Assembly (NCBI RefSeq): GCF_014647835.1
Contig: NZ_BMPY01000018.1
Location: forward strand, 1 to 64,000
Direction of reading: 5' to 3'
Source of the DNA: Microbispora rosea subsp. aerata
Lineage (GTDB): Bacteria > Actinomycetota > Actinomycetes > Streptosporangiales > Streptosporangiaceae
Length of the DNA: 64,000 bases
Made by a program: the position numbers and the translations under genes. The notes beneath the pieces were generated by a model, which saw only the letters and a list, made by a program, of their open reading frames with translations, was not told where the DNA came from and searched no databases. Below, piece after piece: positions 7,578 to 16,423 of this stretch; the stretch's first letter is position 1; the number at the start of each line of letters is the position of its first letter.

Positions 7578-10500
7578 GAGGCAGGAACGCGGTCTGGGCG
7601 AGCCGCGCCCCGAACCTCCTGTCGACGTGGTAGCCCCGCCCGGGCGGCAGCGGATGCGGCCGGACGTTGCCGAAGAGGTAGCCCTCGTCCTTGTTGCCGG
7701 ACAGGATGACGGCGGGGCTGGCCATGTCCTTCAGCTTCTGGATGACCGGGTCGTACATGGCCCGGCCCGCGCCGCCCATCTGGCGCGACAACACCAGGTG
7801 CAGCCCGATGTCCCGCGCCTGCGGCAGCAGGTCCACCAGCGGCAGCAGCGGGTTGGACGAGGTGGCGACCAGGTCGTAGTCGTCCACCACCACGTAGACG
7901 TCCGACCCCTGCCACCAGCTCCTGGACCGCAGCTGCTCGGGCGTGAGGTCGGCCGGCGGCAGCCGCTTGAGCAGCGCCCCGCGCACGTCGTTGATCAGCT
8001 CCTGGGCGGCGGTGCTGGAGGCCGCGTAGCCGATGCGATGCGCGGTCGCGGCCGAGTCGAGCAGCGACCTGCGGTAGTCGATGACGATCATCATCGCCTC
8101 GTGCGGCTCCCGCCTGGCCACCAGCCCCTCGGAGATCAGCCGCAGCAGGTTCGACTTGCCGCTCTCGGTGTCGCCCAGGACGACGAAGTGCGGGTCGGCG
8201 TCGAAGTCGAGCAGCACGGGCGACAGCGTCGCCTCGTCGATGCCGATGGGGATCTTCGGCCCCGTCTCCTCGGGGCCCGGCAGCGACGCCGCGGGCAGCA
8301 CCGGCGGCAGCAGCCGGATCGGCGGCGCGGGCGGCCCCTGCCAGGCGTCCCTGACCGCGTGCACCAGCCCGCGCACGCCCGCGGCGAGGTCCTCGGAGCT
8401 TTGCACGCCGTCGATCCGCGGCAGCGCGGACAGGAAGTGCAGCCCCTCCTTGGTGAGGCCGCGCCCCGGCACGCCCTCGGGAACGGCCAGCGACGCCTTT
8501 CTGTTGACCTCGGACTCGTAGGCGTCGCCGAGCTTGAGCTCGACCCTGGTGCCGAACAGGTCGCGGATGCTCGCCCGGAACTCCGACCACTTGTTGGTGG
8601 CCGCCACCATGTGGATGCCGTACCCGAGGCCGCGCGCGGCGATGTCGGTGATGACCGGTTCGAGCGACTCGAACTCCTGCCTGAGCGTCAGCCAGCCGTC
8701 CACGACCAGGAACACGTCCCCCCAGCCGTCGCCGTCGCGGCCCGACTCGGCCCGCATCCTCCGGTAGGCCGCGATCGACTCGACGCCGTGCTCGGCGAAG
8801 TCCGCCTCGCGCCGCTCCAGGATCGTGGAGATCTCCGCGACCGTACGGCGCACGCGGTCGGCGTCGAGACGGCTCGCGACGCCGCCCACGTGCGGCAGCG
8901 CCTCCAGCGAGGCCAGCGAGCCGCCGCCGAAGTCCAGGCAGTAGAACTGCACCTCGCGCGGGGTGTGCATCAGGGCCATGCTGGTGATCAGCGTCCGCAG
9001 CACCGTGCTCTTGCCGCTCTGCGTGCCGCCCGCGACGCCGACGTGGCCCGCGCCGCCCGACAGGTCCAGCCAGTAGGGGTCGCGGCGCTGCTCGAACGGC
9101 CGGTCGATGATGCCGATGACCGCGTGGAGCATCCCCCGGCCGCCCCAGCCCGCGGTGGTCAGGCCGTGCTCCGGGGTGACGGACAGCGGCGGCAGCAGGT
9201 GGGCCAGCGTCGGCGGCTCGGCCAGCGGGGGCAGCCAGATCCGGTGCGCCGGCGGGCCGTGCCCGGTGAGCCGCCCGACCACGACGTCGAGCAGGCTGTG
9301 CCGCGGCCCGGCGGGCTCCTCGGCGGGCGCCGGCTCCTTGGACGGCTCGGTCACGTCCACCGGCGCGAAGGCGGGGCCGTACTCGACCACCTCGCGGACG
9401 GGCCGCCCGGCCTCGCCCGAGGCGGGCCGCGCGGGGTCGGCGTGGTAGGGCCCGGACACGTACGCCGCCTTGAACCGGGTCATCCCCGTGGTGTCGTACT
9501 TCAGGTAGCCGTTGCCCGGCGCGGGCGGCAGCTCGTAGGCGTCGGCGACGCCGAGGACGACCCGGCTTTCCATCGCCGAGAACGTGCGCAGGCCGATCCG
9601 GTACGACAGGTGGGTGTCCAGGCCGCGCAGCCGGCCCTCCTCCAGGCGCTGGGAGGCCAGCAGGAGGTGCACGCCGAGGGAGCGGCCGAGCCGGCCGATC
9701 ATCACGAACAGGTCGATGAACTCCGGCTTGGCGGTGAGCAGCTCGCTGAACTCGTCGATCACGACGAAGAGGGTCGGCAGCGGCTTGAGGTCGGCCCCCT
9801 GCTCCCTGGCCCGTTCGTAGTCGCGCAGCGAGGCGAAGTTGCCCGCCGCGCGCAGCAGCTCCTGGCGGCGCACCATCTCGCCGTGCAGCGCGTCGTGCAT
9901 GCGGTCGACGAGCGGCAGCTCGTCTTCCAGGTTGGTGATGACCGCCGACACGTGAGACAGGGACTCCAGGCCGAGGAACGTGGCGCCGCCCTTGAAGTCC
10001 ACCAGCACGAAGTTGAGGATCTCGGAGGAGTGCGTGATGGCCAGGCCGAGCACCAGCGTGCGCAGCAGCTCGCTCTTGCCGGAGCCGGTCGCCCCGATGA
10101 CCAGGCCGTGCGGCCCCATGCCGCCCTGCGCGGACTCCTTGATGTCGAGCTCGACGACCCGCCCGTCCGCGCCCAGGCCGATCGGCACCCGCAGCCGGTT
10201 GCGTCCCGCGCGGGGCTGCCAGATCACCGCGGGGTCGAGGTGGGCGGCGTCGCCCACGCCGAGCAGGTCGGTGAGCGAGGTGTTGACGCCGAGCACGTCC
10301 TGCGCCTCGCCCTGGGACCCGGCGGAGGCGCGCAGCGGCGCGAGCTGCCGGGCCAGCCCCTCCGCCTGGGGGTAGCCGAGGCGGTCGGGGTCGCCGAGCC
10401 GGTTGCGCGACTGCCGCCCCGCGTGGTCGATCTTGACCATGTGGAAGCCGTCGGGCCGCACGTCCAGCCGGAGCGTGATGGCCTCGGGGACCGGTCCGGT

Positions 10501-11541
10501 CGCGCCGGACAGGTCGATCACGGTCACGCCCTGGATGGCGTCGGAGCCGAGCTGGCTGTCGTGCGGCACGTGCCCGCCGTCCACGATCACCACGTGGTAC
10601 GGCAAAGCCTCGGCGGAGGCGCCGGGGCGGAACCTGGCCCGCTCCCTGAGCTCCTCCCCGACCAGCGCGTCGAGGTGAGCGAGGTTCTCCGCCATGAGCC
10701 GCACCTGGCCCGCGGCGTCGGTCTGCTCGGGGTGCAGGGCGTGCGGCAGCCACTTGACCCACTCCCAGTGGGGCATCCACTCCTTGCTCGCGCAGACCAT
10801 GATCCGCATGTCGTCGGGGGAGTGGAAGACGACGAGCTGCGCGATCATCGCGCGCACCAGCTCGCGCACCGCGGTGGGGTCGCCGGTGAGGTGGATGCGG
10901 GCGAAGGAGTGCAGGGCGACCGCGACGGGCAGCCCGGACACCGTGGCGTGCGCCCGGACGAACCGGCGCAGCGCGCCGGCCGACAGCGCGTCGAGGTCCT
11001 CCACCGGCTTGGTGTCCGGCGGGACGAGCTGGATGGCGAGCTTCTGCACGCCGGTGCCGAGCCGTACGGTCGCGAAGTCGTCGTCGCGCGGCCTGCGCTC
11101 CCACAGGCGCGGCCCCATCGCGATCCACCACAGCGAGTCGGGAGGCGGGCCGCTCCACTCCAGCGCCTCCCGCTGCTGCACGGCCGCCCGGCGGACCTTC
11201 TTGCGGATCTGCGACAGGTAGCGGAAGTAGTCGCGGCGCAGCCCGTTGAGGCGGTTTCTGCGCTCACCGGCGTTGCGCCCGAGCTGGCCGACGCTCATGC
11301 CGATCATGGAGACGGCGAACAGCCCGCTGGCCACGTACATCAGGGGACTGCCGGACCCGCCCGCGGTGAACATCAGCGCCATCGCGGCTCCGCCGGCCAG
11401 CATCGGCACGTACGTGAGTACGGCCATCAGCCCCTGCGGCTGGACCTCGGGAATCTCCGGCGGGGACTCCAGGAGGATCTCGCCTCGGGGTGGTTTGGGA
11501 CCCGGGCGGCGCTCGGGGCGCGAGACCACGACAATGCTCAT
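7561..11541 (-). CDS. eccC: Type VII secretion ATPase EccC (single chain, three FtsK/SpoIIIE domains)
   Basis: Motor ATPase of the T7SS, here one 1,326-residue chain (mycobacterial ESX-1 splits it in two). Two transmembrane helices (about 38-58 and 66-87) follow a short cytosolic N-terminus. Three ATPase domains are visible: D1 with Walker A GATGSGKS (Lys489) and Walker B VVIDEF (Asp596, Glu597); D2 with GGTQSGKS (Lys844) and LVVDGW (Asp948); D3 with GDTESGKS (Lys1129) and VVVDDY (Asp1220). All three P-loops are intact, unlike the second EccC-like protein at 38512-43341. It starts at ATG 11541, divergent from eccD across about 73 bp, and leads an operon with the two small WXG-type genes. Confidence 0.97.
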   Translation of the reverse strand: MSIVVVSRPERRPGPKPPRGEILLESPPEIPEVQPQGLMAVLTYVPMLAGGAAMALMFTAGGSGSPLMYVASGLFAVSMIGMSVGQLGRNAGERRNRLNGLRRDYFRYLSQIRKKVRRAAVQQREALEWSGPPPDSLWWIAMGPRLWERRPRDDDFATVRLGTGVQKLAIQLVPPDTKPVEDLDALSAGALRRFVRAHATVSGLPVAVALHSFARIHLTGDPTAVRELVRAMIAQLVVFHSPDDMRIMVCASKEWMPHWEWVKWLPHALHPEQTDAAGQVRLMAENLAHLDALVGEELRERARFRPGASAEALPYHVVIVDGGHVPHDSQLGSDAIQGVTVIDLSGATGPVPEAITLRLDVRPDGFHMVKIDHAGRQSRNRLGDPDRLGYPQAEGLARQLAPLRASAGSQGEAQDVLGVNTSLTDLLGVGDAAHLDPAVIWQPRAGRNRLRVPIGLGADGRVVELDIKESAQGGMGPHGLVIGATGSGKSELLRTLVLGLAITHSSEILNFVLVDFKGGATFLGLESLSHVSAVITNLEDELPLVDRMHDALHGEMVRRQELLRAAGNFASLRDYERAREQGADLKPLPTLFVVIDEFSELLTAKPEFIDLFVMIGRLGRSLGVHLLLASQRLEEGRLRGLDTHLSYRIGLRTFSAMESRVVLGVADAYELPPAPGNGYLKYDTTGMTRFKAAYVSGPYHADPARPASGEAGRPVREVVEYGPAFAPVDVTEPSKEPAPAEEPAGPRHSLLDVVVGRLTGHGPPAHRIWLPPLAEPPTLAHLLPPLSVTPEHGLTTAGWGGRGMLHAVIGIIDRPFEQRRDPYWLDLSGGAGHVGVAGGTQSGKSTVLRTLITSMALMHTPREVQFYCLDFGGGSLASLEALPHVGGVASRLDADRVRRTVAEISTILERREADFAEHGVESIAAYRRMRAESGRDGDGWGDVFLVVDGWLTLRQEFESLEPVITDIAARGLGYGIHMVAATNKWSEFRASIRDLFGTRVELKLGDAYESEVNRKASLAVPEGVPGRGLTKEGLHFLSALPRIDGVQSSEDLAAGVRGLVHAVRDAWQGPPAPPIRLLPPVLPAASLPGPEETGPKIPIGIDEATLSPVLLDFDADPHFVVLGDTESGKSNLLRLISEGLVARREPHEAMMIVIDYRRSLLDSAATAHRIGYAASSTAAQELINDVRGALLKRLPPADLTPEQLRSRSWWQGSDVYVVVDDYDLVATSSNPLLPLVDLLPQARDIGLHLVLSRQMGGAGRAMYDPVIQKLKDMASPAVILSGNKDEGYLFGNVRPHPLPPGRGYHVDRRFGARLAQTAFLPPPDSE

Positions 11542-11614
11542 CTGACTGACTTTTCTACCAGGTTTGCCGATATTTTCGGGCTGTCCTAGAGATCTCCGGG
11601 AGAGGATTCCCGCT

Positions 11615-13048
11615 GTGTCATCGCCGGCCCCCCTCCACGTTCAGCAGGGCGTGTTGCCGCAGGCGACCGTGCCGCTGCCGCCCCTGTGCCACGTCACCGT
11701 CGTCGCGCCCCGCAGGAAGGCGGACCTCGCGCTGCCGTCGGACATCCCGCTGCCACACGTCCTGCCCGGGCTGCTCCGGGCGGTCGGCGAGGTGGGAGGC
11801 GAGGCGGCCGCGGCCCCCGGCTGGGTGCTCCAGCGCCTCGGCGGCCCGCCGCTCGACCTCAGCCAGAGCCTGGGCGCGCTGGGCGTCCTGGACGGGGAGA
11901 TCCTCTATCTGCGCCCCCGCGACGCGGTGCTGCCGCCGGCCGTGTACGACGACGTGGCCGACGTGGTCGCCACCGGCACCAGGGAGGGCGGCGGCAGGTG
12001 GGAGCCGCGTCATACGCGGCTGCTCGGCATGGGCGTGGCCGCCGGGCTGCTCGCGCTCGGCGCGGTCGTGCTCGCGCTGGCGGGGGCCCCGCCGCGGCTG
12101 ACCGCCGGGGTGGCGGGGGCCGTCGCGGTGGTGCTGCTCGCCGCCGGGACCGTGGTGTCGAGGGCCGTCGGCCAGCCCACCGCGGGCGCCCTCGTCGGCT
12201 ACGCGGCGCTCCCGCACGCCTTCCTCGCCGGGCTGTTCACGCCCGGCGCCTCGGGGGCCGTGCTGGTCATCGGGCCGCCGAACCTGCTGGCCGCGCTCGC
12301 GTACACCGCGCTGGCGGCCACCGTCGGCGGGGTGCTGATCGCCGACGGCGTCGCCGCTTTCCTCGGCGTCGCGGTCGCGTCCGTCGCGGGGGCCGTGGGC
12401 TCGGCGTGCGTGATGGTCTTCGGAGGGCCGGGCGCGGGGGCGGCGGCCGTGGTCGCGACGACCCTGCTGGCGCTGAGCCCCCTCATCCCGACGCTGTCGT
12501 TCCGGATGGCCAAGGTGCCGCTGCCGCCGCTGCCGACCAGCGCCGAGGAACTGCGCGGCGACAACCAGCGGATCGACGGCCCCGCCGTGCTCCAGCGGAC
12601 CGCGCAGGCCCACCGGTACGCCACGGGCATGGTCATCGCGATCGCGCTCGCCGGCGTCGCGGCGGAGCTGCTGCTCGTCTACCACGGCGGCTGGGTCGCC
12701 CGCACGACGGCGGCGACGCTGGCGCTGACGCTGGCCATGCGCGCCAGGGTCTTCGCCGGGGTCGCCCAGCGGCTGTGGGTGGTCCTCGCGGCGGCGGCCG
12801 GGGCCGCCGCGCTGGCGATCGCCCTCGGCACGGGCGCCGACGCGATCGCCGAGGTGGCCGTGACGATCGGCGTGCTGTGGACGGCCCTGCTCGTGCTCGG
12901 CCTCGGTCTCTGGCTGCCCACCGGCAAGCCCTCGCCGTTTTGGGGCCGGGCGGCGGACATCCTCGACGCGCTGCTGATCGTGGCGCTCGTCCCGCTCACG
13001 CTGGGCGTGCTCGACCTGTACGCCTGGGTCCGCGGCCTGTCGGGCTGA
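11615..13048 (+). CDS. eccD: Type VII secretion integral membrane protein EccD
   Basis: 477 residues: an N-terminal ubiquitin-like (YukD-type) cytosolic domain (about 20-110, from VTVVAPRRKADLALP) followed by about eleven hydrophobic helices to the C-terminus, the EccD architecture. EccD forms the membrane vestibule of the T7SS pore. The GTG at 11615 is preferred because GGGAGAGGA precedes it with 8-nt spacing; the open frame extends 17 codons upstream without such a site. A cytosolic loop (about 300-320) with Pro- and Leu-rich sequence separates the two helix groups. The gene is divergent from eccC, so the two core components share one short promoter region. Confidence 0.93.
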   Translation: MSSPAPLHVQQGVLPQATVPLPPLCHVTVVAPRRKADLALPSDIPLPHVLPGLLRAVGEVGGEAAAAPGWVLQRLGGPPLDLSQSLGALGVLDGEILYLRPRDAVLPPAVYDDVADVVATGTREGGGRWEPRHTRLLGMGVAAGLLALGAVVLALAGAPPRLTAGVAGAVAVVLLAAGTVVSRAVGQPTAGALVGYAALPHAFLAGLFTPGASGAVLVIGPPNLLAALAYTALAATVGGVLIADGVAAFLGVAVASVAGAVGSACVMVFGGPGAGAAAVVATTLLALSPLIPTLSFRMAKVPLPPLPTSAEELRGDNQRIDGPAVLQRTAQAHRYATGMVIAIALAGVAAELLLVYHGGWVARTTAATLALTLAMRARVFAGVAQRLWVVLAAAAGAAALAIALGTGADAIAEVAVTIGVLWTALLVLGLGLWLPTGKPSPFWGRAADILDALLIVALVPLTLGVLDLYAWVRGLSG

Positions 13049-13289
13049 CGGCCCCGGCCCGACCGCCTCCTCAAAGCACAACGAGCAGGCGGCGCGCAGG
13101 CCGGGGACGCGGGCGCGGGGGGCGTCCGGCTTATCGGGGCCGTGAGGTTCAGGGACCCCGGCTAGGCGCCGCCTCCCGGAAACCAGGTCTACCTATTTGG
13201 TCGCCGGAGGCTGCCCGGCACGCTCGGGGTGGAACCGCACGGGTCTTTGGGGCGTCGAGCCGCTCGGCCGCGGGGGCGCACCCGGGTGG

Positions 13290-13676
13290 TCAGAGCCGCT
13301 CGGCGTCCTGGGGGAACGCCCGCTCGCCGAACGCGCGGCGGGCGTCGCCGAGGAGGCGGGCCACGTGCGGCAGGCCCGCCGCCTCCAGCCCGCCGCGCAG
13401 CAACTCGTCCTTCGCCGCCTCCGCGGCCTCCTCGGCCCGCCGTACGGCCGTGACGACGGCCCGCGCGAGCGAGCGGCTGTCCAGCCTGCGCATGCTGAGC
13501 GGGTGGATGTCGAGGGCGCGAAGCGTGCCGACGGCGTCGACGGTCGCGGTGATCCGGCCCCCGTCGGCGCTGCCGGCGTGCTCCCGCGCGCCCCATTCGG
13601 CCGCCAGCTCCTCCAGCCGCGCCGCCGCGGCCGACAGCCGCTCCATGCGCGCCTGAAGCTCGCGCATCTCGTCCAC
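13290..13676 (-). CDS. YbaB/EbfC-family protein
   Basis: 128 residues: an N-terminal helix, a small beta segment (GRITATVDAVGTLRALDIHP) and a C-terminal helix, the YbaB/EbfC nucleoid-associated fold, which binds DNA as a dimer in characterised members. It is the last gene of the minus-strand group 15692 to 13290, with only 2 bp between it and the preceding gene, also YbaB-like. Four such genes lie in the island, always beside WXG-type genes, so their role here may differ from housekeeping YbaB. The 241 bp between this stop and the eccD stop shows no gene. Confidence 0.7.
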   Translation of the reverse strand: MDEMRELQARMERLSAAAARLEELAAEWGAREHAGSADGGRITATVDAVGTLRALDIHPLSMRRLDSRSLARAVVTAVRRAEEAAEAAKDELLRGGLEAAGLPHVARLLGDARRAFGERAFPQDAERL

Positions 13677-13678
13677 TC

Positions 13679-14056
13679 TCAGTCCTCCCGCAGCAGGGCC
13701 CGTACGTACGGGGCGAGCGGGTCGTCGGGCGGCGGCGACCCGGCGAACTCGGCCATGGCCTCCGCCAGCCGCTCGCCCATCGCGCCCCGCGCCGCGCCGA
13801 TCGCGTTCCGGATCGCGGCGGACATCGCGACGTGATCGAGGTCGCGCATCGCGCGCGGGTCGACGGCCAGCCCGAGCAGGCGGCCCGCTCCGGAGACCCG
13901 GGCCACCACGGCGCCGGTGGCGTCGGTCCCCTCGGCCACCTGTTCGCCCAGGTCGCGCAGCAGGTCGGCGAGCACGCCGACGCGGCCGTGGACCTCCCGC
14001 ACCAGGCCGGTGACGTCGCCTTCCCTGCCCTCGTTGAACGCGGCCGCGTGTCTCAC
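13679..14056 (-). CDS. YbaB/EbfC-family protein
   Basis: 125 residues with the YbaB pattern: a helix containing VREVHGRVGVLADLLRDLGEQV, a short strand pair (AVVARVSGAGRLLGLAVDP) and a helix ending in AIGAARGAMGERLAEAMAEF. Its GTG start overlaps the stop of the preceding WXG-type gene by 4 bp and its stop is 2 bp from the next YbaB-like gene, so the two may form a heterodimer. No catalytic motif is visible. Confidence 0.68.
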   Translation of the reverse strand: MRHAAAFNEGREGDVTGLVREVHGRVGVLADLLRDLGEQVAEGTDATGAVVARVSGAGRLLGLAVDPRAMRDLDHVAMSAAIRNAIGAARGAMGERLAEAMAEFAGSPPPDDPLAPYVRALLRED

Positions 14057-14925
14057 CGGAGGTCCTCGCTCGCCGGCTGCCAGTAGGCGGGGATGTTCGC
14101 GGGATCGGCCACGGCGGGAGTGAGCGCGAGGTCGCGCGGCCCCCGCGCCGGGTCGCCCCCGTCGAAGAACGCGGCCCGCACGTCGTTCAGCTTCATCTCC
14201 AGCTTGTTGAGGTCGCTCTCGTACGCCATGTAGATGTCGGCGAACTGCTTCACGAGGTTGCCCAGCGCGCTGACGAACACACCGGCCTGGGATATCAGCG
14301 CGACCCGCCCGGCCGGGTGCGCGCTCATCGCCGCCAGCGTACGGAGGATCGGCGCGGACGCCGCGTAGAGGCCGAAGACCGACAGGTCATACTCCAGGAC
14401 CTCTTTGAACTGGCCGTGCATCGAGCCGCTCATCTCGCCGGTGATGCCGTGCAGCTTCTCGTACAGGACCGTGGTGTTGAAGCGGACCCGCCGCCCCAGC
14501 AGGTCCGCCGCCTGGCCCTTCCAGTTCGGGCTGACGTCCTGGAAGTAGGAGAACCAGATGTCGGACCTGCCGCTCTCCAACCGGCCTCCCATCTCCTTCC
14601 ACAGCTCCCGGCGGTCGTAGAAGAGAAAGGGGTTGCCGAGGTTCAGCGTGGCCGCCACGTCCAGGGCGAGGGCCGCGATCCCCAGCCCGGACATGGCCAT
14701 CGCCGTACGCGTCTGCTGCCGCAGCGGGTTCAGCGCCCTGACCAGGTCGCGGAAGAAGCCGGGATCGGTGCGGGTGGCGGCGGAGGCGGCGGCTTCGTCG
14801 GCAGGTGCCACGGAAACGGCCCGCTGGACGTTGCCGTTCGCGTCGGTGATGTAGAGCTCCTTGGGGCCCGGGTCGGGCCGGCCGGGAACGAACAGCTTGC
14901 CCGGCTCGTCGGGCGCGGTGGACAT
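14053..14925 (-). CDS. WXG-containing T7SS-associated protein, unknown function
   Basis: 290 residues starting at ATG 14925, behind an AAGGAG site five bases away; an upstream in-frame start would add 11 residues. It contains a Trp-Lys-Gly turn in SPNWKGQAADLLGRR within a long helical region, and hydrophobic stretches around TAMAMSGLGIAALALDVA and in the C-terminal half (RVALISQAGVFVSALG). The context (between an EspC-like gene and two YbaB-like genes, overlapping the latter) suggests a T7SS substrate or membrane-associated partner. Family not recognised beyond the WXG turn. Confidence 0.6.
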   Translation of the reverse strand: MSTAPDEPGKLFVPGRPDPGPKELYITDANGNVQRAVSVAPADEAAASAATRTDPGFFRDLVRALNPLRQQTRTAMAMSGLGIAALALDVAATLNLGNPFLFYDRRELWKEMGGRLESGRSDIWFSYFQDVSPNWKGQAADLLGRRVRFNTTVLYEKLHGITGEMSGSMHGQFKEVLEYDLSVFGLYAASAPILRTLAAMSAHPAGRVALISQAGVFVSALGNLVKQFADIYMAYESDLNKLEMKLNDVRAAFFDGGDPARGPRDLALTPAVADPANIPAYWQPASEDLR

Positions 14926-14954
14926 GTGGCTCCTTCTCAGCGATGGATCCGTTC

Positions 14955-15692
14955 TCAAGGGTGGATCCGCCGGAAGGCCGCCGTGCCGGCCCGCTGCGCG
15001 GCGACGTAGTTGTCGGCGGCCCTGAGCAGGGTCTCGCCGTCCCTGTGCAGGGCGTCGCCGAGGATCCCCGCGGCGGTCGCCCAGGTGTCGGAGACGGCGT
15101 TGAACCGGTGGACGAAGGCCAGCCCGACGACGGGGATTCCGGCGAGCGGCGCGAGGTTCCAGCCCTGGAAGCGGGGAGCGGTGTCCTTCAGCCGCCGGAC
15201 GCCCTCGGCGGAGCCGCCGACCGTCCCGGCGAACTTCCTGATGAAGCCCGCGGCCACCTCATAGCCCGGCATTTCGGACGAGCCTGTGGAGGACGGGGCC
15301 GGCCTCGCGGCTTGAGCCGTCCCCGGCTCGCGTCCGCGCAGCGAGTCGGGCAGGCAGGGGCCGGGCGGCGGGCAGGGTGGCGTATGCGGGCACGGGCTGA
15401 CCATCGACGGCACAGGCGGCGTCGGTGCCGCCGTCGGTGTCGTGGTCTCCATGGGCGCGCCGGTGGCCGTTGCGGTGGCCGTTGCGGTGGCCGACCCCGC
15501 CGAGGGTGGTGCCATGTACGTCGGTACGGCCGTCGGCGGCGAGGTCGTCGGTGGTGCGGCTGTCGGCGGTGGGGTCGAGGTGTGCGAAGCCGGGGAGGTC
15601 GGCACGCTCGGCGTCGCACTCACCGAACCGGTGGGCGACGTCGTCGCCGGGAGCGCCGGTGACTGAGGTGGCGAGGGTTCACCGTAGAACAC
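14955..15692 (-). CDS. Pro/Thr-rich protein with C-terminal EspC-like helical domain
   Basis: 245 residues from GTG 15692, chosen because GGGAAGATCAC precedes it. The first 130 residues are a low-complexity Pro/Thr/Ser/Ala stretch with three cysteines near its end. The C-terminal 100 residues are helical and finish with GILGDALHRDGETLLRAADNYVAAQ, the pattern of ESX secretion-associated EspC-like proteins. It has no signal peptide, so export would have to be by the T7SS. First gene of the minus-strand group ending at 13290, divergent from the YbaB-like gene at 15879. Confidence 0.6.
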   Translation of the reverse strand: MFYGEPSPPQSPALPATTSPTGSVSATPSVPTSPASHTSTPPPTAAPPTTSPPTAVPTYMAPPSAGSATATATATATGAPMETTTPTAAPTPPVPSMVSPCPHTPPCPPPGPCLPDSLRGREPGTAQAARPAPSSTGSSEMPGYEVAAGFIRKFAGTVGGSAEGVRRLKDTAPRFQGWNLAPLAGIPVVGLAFVHRFNAVSDTWATAAGILGDALHRDGETLLRAADNYVAAQRAGTAAFRRIHP

Positions 15693-15744
15693 GTGATCTT
15701 CCCTATCACCGCGCTCCGCGCCCCTGCCACGCGCAAGGGACACG

Positions 15745-15767
15745 TTTCCGCAGGTGGAAAGCGGAAA
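15745..15767. promoter_or_regulatory. Inverted repeat in divergent promoter region
   Basis: TTTCCGC (15745-15751) and GCGGAAA (15761-15767) form a perfect 7-bp inverted repeat with a 9-bp spacer, in the gap between divergent genes at 15692 and 15879. Candidate operator, or a leader hairpin of the minus-strand group. Confidence 0.4.
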
Positions 15768-15878
15768 TTCGGGGGTCGTTCACCATCGCGTAACGGGTCA
15801 GCCGGCATATCCCGCCCGACCAATCCTGAATGCGTTAACTTGCCGATGTTCCGGATATCGCGGGAAAGAGGGGCTCAC

Positions 15879-16319
15879 ATGGCCGTCAGCGGGTTCGACG
15901 ACTTCGACATGGAGCGCTTCAGGGAACGCGCGGACGCCAGGATGGCGGCGGTCGAGCGGCTCCAGGGCACCCTCTCCTCGCTCGTCGGCCGCGCCCGGGA
16001 CGAGGACGGCCTGGTCAGCGTGGAGTTCTCCACCCGGGGACTGAGCGAGCTGGAGCTTCATCCCAAGGCGATGCGGCTCAGCTCGGGCGAGCTGGCCGAG
16101 CGCATCAAGGAGACGATGCGCGCCGCGTCCGACGACCTCTACCGGCAGATGAACCGAGCCATGGCCGAGGTGCTCGGGCAGGACGGCGACCAGACCCGGT
16201 TCCTGGACGACCCGGAAGCCGTGCTCGCCCAAGTGCGGGAGGCGGAGGTTGCGTTCGACCGGACCGCTGAGGACGTGCTTGGCGAACTCGACCGCATCAG
16301 CCGCAGGCTCGCCATGTGA
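15879..16319 (+). CDS. YbaB/EbfC-family protein
   Basis: 146 residues starting at ATG 15879 after GAAAGAGGGG; the open frame continues upstream but across the promoter region. YbaB-like core: helix (RFRERADARMAAVERLQGTL), strands (GLVSVEFSTRGLSELELHP, KAMRLS) and a helix ending in RQMNRAMAEVLG, followed by a further acidic helical extension (about 105-146). It stands alone on the plus strand between two minus-strand groups. DNA binding is the known activity of the family; its role here is not shown. A small 6-bp stem (CGGCCG-CAC-CGGCCG) follows the stop. Confidence 0.7.
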   Translation: MAVSGFDDFDMERFRERADARMAAVERLQGTLSSLVGRARDEDGLVSVEFSTRGLSELELHPKAMRLSSGELAERIKETMRAASDDLYRQMNRAMAEVLGQDGDQTRFLDDPEAVLAQVREAEVAFDRTAEDVLGELDRISRRLAM

Positions 16320-16423
16320 CCGGCCGCACCGGCCGGGTCGGCGGCGGTCTTGGTCAGCCGGTTCGGCCGGGGCTTTCCTGTTCTTGCTTGTCTTGCCCGT
16401 CTGATCGTGCAAATGCGGTGTTT

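Noticed and set aside
1566-11560. Similar GTCACTTTTCC/CTGACTTTTCTACC strings upstream of the pseudokinase and eccC as a shared regulatory motif
   Set aside because: Only two loose matches differing in several positions and spacing; not more than expected by chance without a genome-wide search.
7261-11589. Very long plus-strand open frame (1,442 codons) opposite eccC
   Set aside because: It is the antisense of eccC and rich in Arg/Gly/Pro/His with no domain; long shadow frames are expected at this GC content.
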